DNA of 64,000 bases, taken from contig NZ_JAIMBY010000002.1 in NCBI RefSeq assembly GCF_026191915.1, forward strand, positions 434,001-498,000, given 5' to 3'. Below the pieces are notes generated by a model. It worked only from the letters and a program-made list of their open reading frames with translations. It searched no databases and was not told the DNA's origin. Positions 18,785-28,756 of the stretch are shown here, one piece after another; the first letter of the stretch is position 1; every line of letters begins with the position of its first letter. Position numbers and translations under genes: made by a program. This DNA is from Acidiphilium sp. PA. GTDB taxonomy: Bacteria > Pseudomonadota > Alphaproteobacteria > Acetobacterales > Acetobacteraceae.

Positions 18785-18922
18785 AAGAAAAAGACTTCCT
18801 TTTTGGAAAAAAGAAGCAAAAAACTTTTTGACCCTAGGCCTCAGTCGGTGGCGCAGTTCGTGCGCCACCCGAACAAATTAGAGAGAGTTTTTTGGTTCTT
18901 TTTTGCAAAAAAGAACCCTGTT
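18785..18922. repeat. Inverted pair of AT-rich palindromes around a GC hairpin
   Basis: The right copy (18886-18922) contains the 24-bp palindrome GGTTCTTTTTTGCAAAAAAGAACC at 18894-18917. The left copy (18785-18830) is the same type of sequence inverted (reverse complement AGTTTTTTGCTTCTTTTTTCC). Between them GGTGGCGCA-GTTCG-TGCGCCACC (18847-18869) forms a perfect 9-bp stem. A third copy lies at 40202-40240. The arrangement resembles a REPIN-type or MITE-type element and could attenuate transcription between pimC and pimD. Confidence 0.8.
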
Positions 18923-18925
18923 TAC

Positions 18926-20137
18926 TTAAAATCCCAATATGGCTTTGGCGATAATATTTCGCTGGATCTCGTTAGACCCGCCATAAATCGAAATCTTGCG
19001 CCAGTTGAAATAGGTCGGTGCCGCATAGGCTGCGTCGTCCGGCCCGATCGGGGTGTTGTTGCCTTCGTCTTCGGCATCGGTCGAGCGCTGGTAGGGCATG
19101 GCGAGCGGGCCGACGACTTCCATCAGAAGCTCGGTGGTCGCCTGCTGGATTTCCGAACCCTTGATTTTCAGCACGGACGATTTCGGGTCCGGCGCGCCGT
19201 GCTTGCCGGATTTGCGGGCTTCGGCGAGCACGCGCAACTGCGTGATCTCGAGCGCCTTCAGGTCGATTTCGACATTGGCGATTTTTTCCCGAAACCAGGG
19301 CGCGTCCATCAGGCTGCCGGCGCCCGCGCGCTCCTTGGCCGCGAGTTCGCGCACCCGGCGCAGGCGCTGTTTGGAGACGCCGACGCGGGCGATGCTGGTG
19401 CGTTCGTTGCCGAGCAGGAATTTGGCGTAGTCCCAGCCTTTGTTTTCCTCACCGACCAGGTTTTCGGCGGGGACTTTCACCTCGTCGAACCAGACCTCGT
19501 TCACCTCGTGCCCACCGTCGATCAACTGGATCGGGCGCACGGTGATGCCCGGCGTTTTCATATCGACCAGGATGAAGGAGATGCCTTGCTGCTTCTTGGC
19601 GGCCTGGGTGTCGGTGCGGGCGAGCACGAAAATCCAGTCGGCGTACTGCGCGAGCGTGGTCCAGGTTTTCTGGCCGTTGATGATGTAGTGGTCACCTTCG
19701 CGCCGCGCGGTGGTTTTCAAGCCCGCGAGATCGGAGCCGGCGCCGGGTTCGGAGAAACCCTGGCACCACCAGATGTCGAGACTTGCCGTGCCTGGCAGGA
19801 ATTTTTTCTTTTGCTCGTCATTGCCGAAGGTGGCGATGACCGGCCCGACCATCGAGACGTTGAAGGCCAGCGGCTGCGGCGCGGGGGCGGATTGCAGTTC
19901 GTCGATCAGGATGAATTCCTGCACCGGGCTCCAATCCTGGCCGCCCCATGCCTTGGGCCAATGTGGCGTTGCCCAGCCTTTGGCGTTGAGTTTGGCCTGC
20001 CAGTCGACGATGTCCTGTTTGCCGATCTCGCGCCCCTCGATCATGCGCTGCTGCACGTCGCGCGGCAGATTGTCGCGGATGAAGGCGCGGATTTCGTCAC
20101 GAAAGGCAATTTCCTCGGCCGAAAAACTCAGTTCCAT
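18926..20137 (-). CDS. pimC: Pimeloyl-CoA dehydrogenase, large subunit-type acyl-CoA dehydrogenase
   Basis: Acyl-CoA dehydrogenase of 403 residues from ATG 20137 (MELSFSAEEIAFRDEIRAF). The substrate/FAD segment is WWCQGFSEPGAGSDLAGL and the C-terminus has YGGSNEIQRNIIAKAILGF, typical of the larger class. Paired large and small acyl-CoA dehydrogenases next to the ligase and thiolase genes match pimC/pimD. It follows the thiolase by 10 nt. Confidence 0.85.
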   Translation of the reverse strand: MELSFSAEEIAFRDEIRAFIRDNLPRDVQQRMIEGREIGKQDIVDWQAKLNAKGWATPHWPKAWGGQDWSPVQEFILIDELQSAPAPQPLAFNVSMVGPVIATFGNDEQKKKFLPGTASLDIWWCQGFSEPGAGSDLAGLKTTARREGDHYIINGQKTWTTLAQYADWIFVLARTDTQAAKKQQGISFILVDMKTPGITVRPIQLIDGGHEVNEVWFDEVKVPAENLVGEENKGWDYAKFLLGNERTSIARVGVSKQRLRRVRELAAKERAGAGSLMDAPWFREKIANVEIDLKALEITQLRVLAEARKSGKHGAPDPKSSVLKIKGSEIQQATTELLMEVVGPLAMPYQRSTDAEDEGNNTPIGPDDAAYAAPTYFNWRKISIYGGSNEIQRNIIAKAILGF

Positions 20138-20147
20138 CGCTAATCTC

Positions 20148-21329
20148 CTAGTTGATTTCGAACAGGCCCGCGGCACCCTGGCCGCCACCGATGCACATGG
20201 TGACGACGGCGAATTTGGCACCGCGCCGCTTGCCTTCGATCAGGGCGTGGCCGGTCATGCGCGCGCCGCTCATGCCGTAGGGATGGCCGATCGAGATCGA
20301 GCCGCCATCGACGTTGAGTTTGGCGGGATCGATGCCCAGCCGGTCGCGGCAATAGAGCACCTGGCTGGCGAAGGCTTCGTTGAGTTCCCATAGATCGATG
20401 TCATCGACGGTCAGGCCGTGGCGCTTCAGCAATCGTGGTACGGCGAACACCGGGCCGATGCCCATTTCATCCGGCTCGCAGCCGGCGACGACGAATCCGC
20501 GGAAAACGCCCATCGGCGTCAGACCACGCGCCGCCGCCTCGGTATCCGACATCATGACGCAGGCCGATGCGCCATCCGACAACTGGCTGGCATTCCCGGC
20601 GGTGATGAACTGATCCTCGCCGCGCACCGGCTTGAGTTTCGCCAGACCTTCCAGCGTGGTGTCGGGGCGGTTGCCTTCGTCCTGGCGCAGGGTGACCTCT
20701 TCATGCGAGATCGCCTTGGTTTCCTTGTTCTCGACCGCCTTGGTCGTGGTGATCGGCACGATCTCGGCATCGAACCGGCCGGCTTGCTGGCCGGCGGCGG
20801 TGCGGCGCTGGCTTTCGAGCGCGTATTCGTCCTGCGCCGCGCGGCTGATGTTGTAGCGGGCGGCGACGATGTCGGCGGTTTCGATCATCGGCATATAGAC
20901 CTGCGGCTTGTGTTCGAGCAGCCAGGGGTCGAGGTTGCGGCCGTTGTTCACCGGGTTGGTGGTCATGCTGATGCATTCGAGGCCGCCGGCCAGCGCGACC
21001 GGCGCGCCTTCGACGATGATCTCATGCGCGGCCAGCGCGATGGCCTGCAGGCCGGAGGAGCAGAAGCGGTTGACCGTCATGGCCGCGGCATCGGTCGAGA
21101 CGCCGGCACGGACCGCCGCGAGGCGGGCGACGTTGCCGCCGGTGGTGCCTTCGGGCGTGGCGCAGCCCATCACGACGTCTTCGATCTCACGCGGGTCGAG
21201 CTTCGCGCGCTCCATGGCGTGGCGCAGCGCGTGGGCACCAAGTGCTGGGCCGGTGGTGATGTTGAAGGCGCCGCGAAACGCCTTGCCGATCGGGGTGCGG
21301 GCGGTGGAGACAATGACGGCATCGACCAT
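20148..21329 (-). CDS. pimB: Acetyl-CoA acyltransferase (thiolase)
   Basis: Thiolytic cleavage of 3-ketoacyl-CoA, the last step of each beta-oxidation cycle. The acyl-enzyme Cys is in NRFCSSGLQAIA, the His is in GHPYGMSGAR, and the second Cys is in CIGGGQGAAGLFE. Length 393 residues. It abuts the upstream ligase gene with no gap. Named pimB by operon position. Confidence 0.88.
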   Translation of the reverse strand: MVDAVIVSTARTPIGKAFRGAFNITTGPALGAHALRHAMERAKLDPREIEDVVMGCATPEGTTGGNVARLAAVRAGVSTDAAAMTVNRFCSSGLQAIALAAHEIIVEGAPVALAGGLECISMTTNPVNNGRNLDPWLLEHKPQVYMPMIETADIVAARYNISRAAQDEYALESQRRTAAGQQAGRFDAEIVPITTTKAVENKETKAISHEEVTLRQDEGNRPDTTLEGLAKLKPVRGEDQFITAGNASQLSDGASACVMMSDTEAAARGLTPMGVFRGFVVAGCEPDEMGIGPVFAVPRLLKRHGLTVDDIDLWELNEAFASQVLYCRDRLGIDPAKLNVDGGSISIGHPYGMSGARMTGHALIEGKRRGAKFAVVTMCIGGGQGAAGLFEIN

Positions 21330-23023
21330 TTAGCGTTCCTGACTGACGGATTGTTGTTGATGATGAACCAGGGCTTCGGCCGCAAGCTCCTTGCGGGAGA
21401 ATTTGCCGACCGATGTTTTCGGCAAGGCATCGCGGATTTCGAGGGCGACCGGCATCTCGTGGCGGCCGAGCTTGTCGGCGAGGAATGCGCGCAGTTCACC
21501 GATATCGAAGGCGGGCGCGTCAGGCTTGAGGGTGACGAACGCCTTGGCAGACTGGCCGCGATAATCATCGGGGATACCGACCACGATCACCTCGGCAACG
21601 CCGGGATGCTCGTAGATCGCCTGCTCGATCTGGGTGGGGTAGACGTTGAAGCCACCCGAAAGGATCATGTCCTTCTTGCGGTCCACCAGGAACACCATGC
21701 CGTCCTGATCGATCAGGCCGATGTCGCCGGTCAGGAAATGACCATCGACGAAGGCCTTCGCGTTTTCCGCCGGGTTGTTCCAGTAGCCCTTGAACAAATT
21801 GGGCGATTTGATGCGGATCTCGCCGGTTTCGCCATAGGGCAGCACGCGCGTCGGATCATCGAGGGCAACGACGTCGAGCTTGATGCCGGGCAGCGGCATG
21901 CCGGCGGAGCCGTGCTTGAATATGCCATCGAGCAGATTGCCGGTGCCGGCCGAGGCGGTCTCGGTCATGCCCCAGCCGCCGCCCAGCCGCATGCCGGTGA
22001 GGCGCTCGAACCGCAACCCGATCTCGACCGGCAGGGGTGCACCGCCGGAACCGACCAGTTTCAGCGAGGACAGGTCGCGCTTGTCGAGATCGGCGACATT
22101 GGCAAGCGCGATCCACATGGTCGGCACGCCGGGAAAATAGCTCGCGCCGTTGAGTTCGATGTCACGCAAAGTGGTTTCGGCATCGAATTTGAGGCGCAGC
22201 ATCAATGTGCTGCCGCGCGAGAGTTGCAGCAGCAACAGCACCACGAGGGCGTAGATGTGAAACAGCGGCAGGACGCAGATGGCGCGGAACCGCTCACCGG
22301 GTGGAAACCGTCCCTGGCCGTCGAAAAACGCGGCATAGATCGCAACCGATGCCCGCAAGGTGGCGTGGGTGTGCATCGCTCCCTTCGGCAGGCCGGTGGT
22401 GCCGCCGGTATATTGCAGCAAGGCAAGATCATCGGGATCGGTCAGCGGCAGTTCGGCCGTGCCGTCGCGCCCCATCGCGCGCAGGGCATCGATCGTGATA
22501 ATTCGTGGATCATCCTGCGGGATCGGCGGATGCGTCATGCCGCCGACCGGGCCATAATGCGCATCGTCAGCCACGATCAGCCGATCGATATGCCCGGCAT
22601 CGAGCAGTTTCAGGGCCATGGCGAGCATGGTGCCGAGGTTGGTGCAGACCACGACCCGCGCGCCGGAGTCGTGCAGCTTGTGGGCCAGTTCGCGTTCGGC
22701 ATCGAGCGGCGACAGGTGCACCACTACCAGCCCCGCGCTCAGCGCACCGAAGAATGCGAACGGATGGGCGGGCGTGTTGGGCAGATATAACGCAACACGG
22801 TCGCCCCGGCGCAGGCCGAGGGTGATCAGACCCCTGGCGACATCGCCTATGGCGCTGCCAAGATCATCGAAGGTGATCCGCGCGTCGCGGTATTCGAGCG
22901 CAAGCGCCGTCCCGTATCGGGCGATCGTGTTGCCCAGCATCGCGGGGATGGTCTCGCGCGGGACAGCAATGTCCCACGGCAGGCCAACCGGATAGTTCCG
23001 CTCCCAGGGGAACGGCCGCTCGC

Positions 23024-23027
<4 letters not shown>
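21330..23027 (-). CDS. pimA: Acyl-CoA ligase, pimeloyl-CoA ligase type
   Basis: Activates a carboxylic acid to its CoA thioester through an adenylate. The GTG start at 23027 (VSERPFPWERNYP) overlaps the stop of the upstream gene by 4 nt; this gives 565 residues and avoids a non-family leader. Motifs: LLQYTGGTTGLPKGAMHTHA (P-loop), GWGMTE, TGDIGLIDQDGMVFLVDRKKDMI, and catalytic Lys near the end in LPKTSVGKFSRKEL. The position in pimFABCD suggests dicarboxylates such as pimelate as substrates (inference). Confidence 0.88.
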
Positions 23028-25123
<2,096 letters not shown>

Positions 25124-25250
25124 GGTTCCTCGGATCGTGCTTATTGGGGGGCACTATTGGTTAACCCTTTATCGCTTGCGGGCAGAGGTCATGCAAGGGG
25201 GGCGGTCGGGCATCGGGTAAGGGATGCGCCGGAGCAGAACGGCAGCAGCG

Positions 25251-25418
25251 TTACCGCCGCGCGAGAAACCCGACGCCGATCAACAGTGCGAGTGGCACCA
25301 GCAGCCCGGCATAGGATGGTTCGCCGCTGCCGATCAGCCGATTGGCCAGCAGCACGCTGCCGGCAACCCAGGCCAGGGTGGGGGCGTCGCCGATCAGGGA
25401 TCGCACCAGTTTTTTCAT
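25251..25418 (-). CDS. Small membrane protein, 55 aa, unknown
   Basis: Reads MKKLVRSLIGDAPTLAWVAG and continues through two hydrophobic stretches (residues 14-27 and 39-52) ending FLARR. Its ATG overlaps the stop of the adjacent membrane-protein gene by 4 nt (ATGA), good evidence that it is translated and works with that protein. No family recognised. Confidence 0.65.
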   Translation of the reverse strand: MKKLVRSLIGDAPTLAWVAGSVLLANRLIGSGEPSYAGLLVPLALLIGVGFLARR

Positions 25419-26125
25419 CGCTCCAGGCTCTGCAGGGTGCGGACCAGGACCAGGCCACCGAGCGCGTAGAATGCCATCAATGCCGGTAACGCATAGTCGC
25501 CGATCGGCCAGACATAGCCGAGCGAGGCCAGCATCCAGAACGTACCGAAACCGAGCACCGCGCAGCCGACCAGATATTTGATGGTGTTCTCCGGCACGCG
25601 GGAGAGCGGCGCCCGCAGCATCATGCCCGCGCCCATCACCGCGACCAGCGCCGCCACGGCCGATAACGCCGCGACCCTGGTCTGCCCGGTCTGGACCCCG
25701 AGGGCCACCACGATCAGCCAGACTTCCAGCCCCTCCATCAGCACGCCTTGAAACGCCACCAGCATCGCACCCTGGGTTTCCGCCAGAGCCTGACTGGCGG
25801 ACAGCGCCGCGAACGCCGCATCCTCATCGCGCAGACGCCGCAACCCGGCGGCGCGCGCAATCGCCTTGGCAAGCCAGCGCATGCCGAACAACGTCAGGAA
25901 CAGGCCGATCACGAACTGGATGATCCGCAAATTGCCGATCGCGCTGACCGCATGCGCGCCGAACAGCGTGAGCAGCCCCAGAATCGCCAAGGCCGCACCA
26001 CCCGCTGCGATCGCGCGCGGCCACCCGATCGCCAGCGCGACCGCCAGCACGATGGTGAACGCCTCGACCCATTCGACGCCGGCGGTGAAAAAACTCGCGA
26101 GGATCACCGGTAGATCGGACATCAT
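25415..26125 (-). CDS. Multi-pass membrane protein, COG4280-like, unknown function
   Basis: About seven hydrophobic segments in 236 residues from ATG 26125 (MMSDLPVILASFFTAGVEWVEAF). The GVEWVEAF motif near the start and LMEGLEVW in the middle recall the paired Glu motifs of FTR1 and TerC-type transporters, but I cannot assign a substrate. An upstream ATG at 26155 would overlap the solute-binding protein gene. Between that gene and a 55-residue membrane protein it may form a small transport or accessory unit. Confidence 0.7.
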   Translation of the reverse strand: MMSDLPVILASFFTAGVEWVEAFTIVLAVALAIGWPRAIAAGGAALAILGLLTLFGAHAVSAIGNLRIIQFVIGLFLTLFGMRWLAKAIARAAGLRRLRDEDAAFAALSASQALAETQGAMLVAFQGVLMEGLEVWLIVVALGVQTGQTRVAALSAVAALVAVMGAGMMLRAPLSRVPENTIKYLVGCAVLGFGTFWMLASLGYVWPIGDYALPALMAFYALGGLVLVRTLQSLER

Positions 26126-26135
26126 CGCCACGGCC

Positions 26136-27131
26136 TCACGTGCTGGCACCGACAATGGTTTTGGAAAACCACGCGATGATCGCCGATCGATCGCGCGCCG
26201 ACTGCGCCGGATCGACCATCACCAGCGGCAGCGATGTTGCACTGGGCATCAATGACGCCGGCGCCACATCGTTCATTACCGGCCAGAACGCGCCGTCGGC
26301 GCGACCCTGGTGCATTTCGATCCGCAGCGCCGCGGGTGAATTGACGTAGGCGATGAAGCGCTCTGCTGCCGCTCGCTGCGATGCCGGCAAATGCCGCGCC
26401 ATCACGATCACGCTTGCCACCACAGCCGCCGGCTGCGGCACCACCACGCGCAAGGATGGATCGATCGTGCGCGCCCAAAACGCGGCCGAGGACCGCATGA
26501 TCGCGATCTGGATGGCGCCGCTGCGCAGGGCCGCCAAGGTCGTTCCCGTATCGCCGTAAATATGCAGCCCGGACCGCTTCAGGCGCAGAAAATACCCCTG
26601 CGCCGCCGGCCAGCCCCCCGCCGCGTGCACCATCGCCATGACCGGCGGAACGCCCTGGTCGGACGTCGCCGGATCGTTCATGCCGATCAGCCCGCGATAG
26701 GCCGGCGTCGTCAGAGCGGCCCAGGTCGCAGGCGGGGCGAACGGCGCCGCCTTCGGCATCACCAAGACTCCACCCAGGCCCAACCCGGTCGCGACATAAG
26801 ACCCATCGGCAGGCACCGACGCCGCCCCCATCGCCGTCGGTCCGGACTGTGCGTCCAGGCCATGCGCCAGCAAACCGTGACGATCGAGCGTAACCGCAGC
26901 ACTCGCCCCATAGAACCACGCCACCGACCACCGCGGATGATCACCCTCCGCCCTGATCCGCGCGAATAACCCATGGGGCGGCGGCCGCCGCACCCGTACC
27001 GCAATCCCGGTCTGGCGGCTGAACGCGACCCCCACCGCCTGCGCAAAATCGAGCCGCGAATACAACGTCAACCCCGCCGCAACCGCCCGATACGGCAGGA
27101 ACAAACCCAGCGCGATCGAGGCTGTGAGGAT
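26136..27131 (-). CDS. ABC-type solute-binding protein (Fe3+/AfuA-like), start unresolved
   Basis: A family-1 extracellular binding protein. After a hydrophobic leader (ILTASIALGLFLPYRAVAA) come GLTLYSRLDFAQAV and GIAVRVRRPP at the N-terminus, GLIGMNDPATSDQGV in the middle, and a C-terminal ARHLPASQRAAAERFIAYVNS helix as in FbpA-type proteins. No ATG or GTG lies in frame before the leader. The nearest start is TTG at 27104, inside the hydrophobic leader; the next ATG upstream is at 27377, beyond a repeat element. The true N-terminus may have been displaced by that element. The boundary given marks the first leader residue. No permease or ATPase gene is adjacent. Confidence 0.7.
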   Translation of the reverse strand: MLTASIALGLFLPYRAVAAGLTLYSRLDFAQAVGVAFSRQTGIAVRVRRPPPHGLFARIRAEGDHPRWSVAWFYGASAAVTLDRHGLLAHGLDAQSGPTAMGAASVPADGSYVATGLGLGGVLVMPKAAPFAPPATWAALTTPAYRGLIGMNDPATSDQGVPPVMAMVHAAGGWPAAQGYFLRLKRSGLHIYGDTGTTLAALRSGAIQIAIMRSSAAFWARTIDPSLRVVVPQPAAVVASVIVMARHLPASQRAAAERFIAYVNSPAALRIEMHQGRADGAFWPVMNDVAPASLMPSATSLPLVMVDPAQSARDRSAIIAWFSKTIVGAST

Positions 27132-27164
27132 GCATCGGGTGAGGTGGGGTGATGAGAGGAAGAA

Positions 27165-27355
27165 GGCCGAGGGGCTTTGCCCCCTGGACCCCCACCAAAG
27201 GCAGAGCCTTTGGAATCCATTAGTTTTAGGGGGAGGGAGGGCGGCTGCCGGACCCTGAAGCGGCGTAGTCTGGACGCCCTCTCTGCCCCTAAAACTAGCG
27301 GGTTCTAAGGGCTGAGCCCTTAGCGGGGTCCAGGGGCAGAGCCCCTGGCCTTCCT
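27165..27355. repeat. REPIN-like inverted pair of two-hairpin repeats
   Basis: The left copy (27165-27242) and right copy (27275-27352) are inverted relative to each other and each holds two GC-rich hairpins. In the left copy these are GGGGCTTTGCCCC and CCAAAGGCAGAGCCTTTGG; in the right copy CTAAGGGCTGAGCCCTTAG and CCAGGGGCAGAGCCCCTGG. Both end in the shared block TAGTTTTAGGGG. A 32-bp centre separates them. It fills the gap upstream of the solute-binding protein gene. Confidence 0.85.
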
Positions 27356-27388
27356 TTTTCCCATGACCCCACCCCATCCAACAAGCCC

Positions 27389-28756
27389 TCACAACGCGGC
27401 CGCGATGCGTTCGATCACGCCGGACCAGTCGTAGGGGCGTTGCTGGCGGTACAGGCGCAGCGAGGGGTACCAGGGCGAATCGTCGCGGTTGAGCAGCCAG
27501 CGCCAATCGGGGGCGTAGGGCAGGATGATCGCGGTGGGCACGCCGGACGCGCCGGCGAGGTGGGCGACCGAGGTATCGATGGTAACAAGGTGATCGAGGC
27601 TTTGCAGGATGGCGAGCGTATCGGTGAAATCGTTGATGCTGGGGCCGAGGTTGATGAGCGGTGCGGTGCCGAAATAATTGCCGACCTGCGCGATCTGGTC
27701 GCCTTTCTGGACGGTGACGATCGCAAGGTCGGCGCGGGTGAACAGCGGGGCGAACTGTTCGAGTTTGACCGTGCGTTTGCGGTCGTTCTTGTGGGTCGGC
27801 CGGCCGGCCCAGACCAGGCCGATGCGTTTTTTGCCGGCCGGGGTCAGCGCATCGAGCCGCTGTTTCCAGGCGGTGATTTTATGGGGATCGGGGTGCAGGT
27901 AGGGGATGGGGGTTGGGATGGTGTCGATCGTGGTGCCGGCGAGGCGCGGCAGGCCGGACAGGGGAATGTAGGCGTCGAAATCGCCTGTGGTTTCCCAGCG
28001 GGTGACGATGCGGCCGAGGCCGGGGATCTGACGCATGATCGGTACCAGATCGCCGCTGCAGGCGAGTACCGGTTTGGGCGCGCGTTCGGCGGCCCAGGGG
28101 ATGTAGCGGCCGAACTGGATGCAGTCGCCGAAGCCCTGATCGGCGACGATGAGGAGTTTGCCGTCGGGCAGGGTGCCGCCGTCCCATTGCGGTTTGTCGG
28201 TCTTGGGCAGCATGCCCTCGGCCTGTTTGAGCTTGAAGCGCCACTCATAGCTGTCCCAGCCTTCGGTAAGGCGGCCGCCGAGCAGCAGGACTTCGGCGCG
28301 CTCGAAATGAGCTTCGGGGAAATCGGGGTCGAGTTCGATCGCGCGATCCGCGGCGGCGAGCGCGTCGTCGAGCTCGCGGCGTTCGTAGCGGATCAGGGCG
28401 TGGTTGAAATGCGCACTTTTGTCCTCGGGTGCGAGTTCGACGGCGCGGAGCGCCATGCGCAGCGCATCGTCGAGCCGGCCGGCGCCGCGGTAGATTTCGC
28501 ACATGTTGCGGGGATAGACCGCGACGGTCGGCGAAAGTGCGAGCGATTTTTCCATCCGCTCAATCGCGAGCGGCACCTTGCCGCGCCGGTAGGCGACGAT
28601 GCCGGACAGATGCAACACGTGTGGGTGTTCCGGTGCCGCGCGCAGCACGCGTTCGGCGAGCGCTTCGGCGGCTTCGAGCTTGCCCTCACGCTCATAGGCG
28701 CTGATTTCGTTCAGAACCTCGCCAAGCGTTACCTTGACCCCCGCGGCGCCGCTCAT
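27389..28756 (-). CDS. TPR protein with GT9/GT41-like C-terminal domain
   Basis: 455 residues from ATG 28756 (MSGAAGVKVTLGEVLNEI). The N-terminal half holds several TPR units (AEALAERVLRAAPEHPHVLHL, ALRMALRAVELAPEDKSAH, ALAAADRAIELDPDFPEAH). The C-terminal half (IVADQGFGDCIQFGRYIP, IGLVWAGRPTHKNDRKR, LDHLVTIDTSVAHLAGA) matches the glycosyltransferase-like domain found after TPRs in many proteobacterial proteins. The start overlaps the stop of the TPR-sulfotransferase gene by 4 nt, so the two likely act together on a protein or glycan. Confidence 0.8.
   Translation of the reverse strand: MSGAAGVKVTLGEVLNEISAYEREGKLEAAEALAERVLRAAPEHPHVLHLSGIVAYRRGKVPLAIERMEKSLALSPTVAVYPRNMCEIYRGAGRLDDALRMALRAVELAPEDKSAHFNHALIRYERRELDDALAAADRAIELDPDFPEAHFERAEVLLLGGRLTEGWDSYEWRFKLKQAEGMLPKTDKPQWDGGTLPDGKLLIVADQGFGDCIQFGRYIPWAAERAPKPVLACSGDLVPIMRQIPGLGRIVTRWETTGDFDAYIPLSGLPRLAGTTIDTIPTPIPYLHPDPHKITAWKQRLDALTPAGKKRIGLVWAGRPTHKNDRKRTVKLEQFAPLFTRADLAIVTVQKGDQIAQVGNYFGTAPLINLGPSINDFTDTLAILQSLDHLVTIDTSVAHLAGASGVPTAIILPYAPDWRWLLNRDDSPWYPSLRLYRQQRPYDWSGVIERIAAAL

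Noticed and set aside
18266-22790. Very long plus-strand open frames (625 and 790 codons) over the pim genes
   Set aside because: They are antisense to genes with clear family motifs, have Arg/Gly/Asp-rich low-complexity translations and no recognisable domain. This is a common effect of GC-rich coding DNA.
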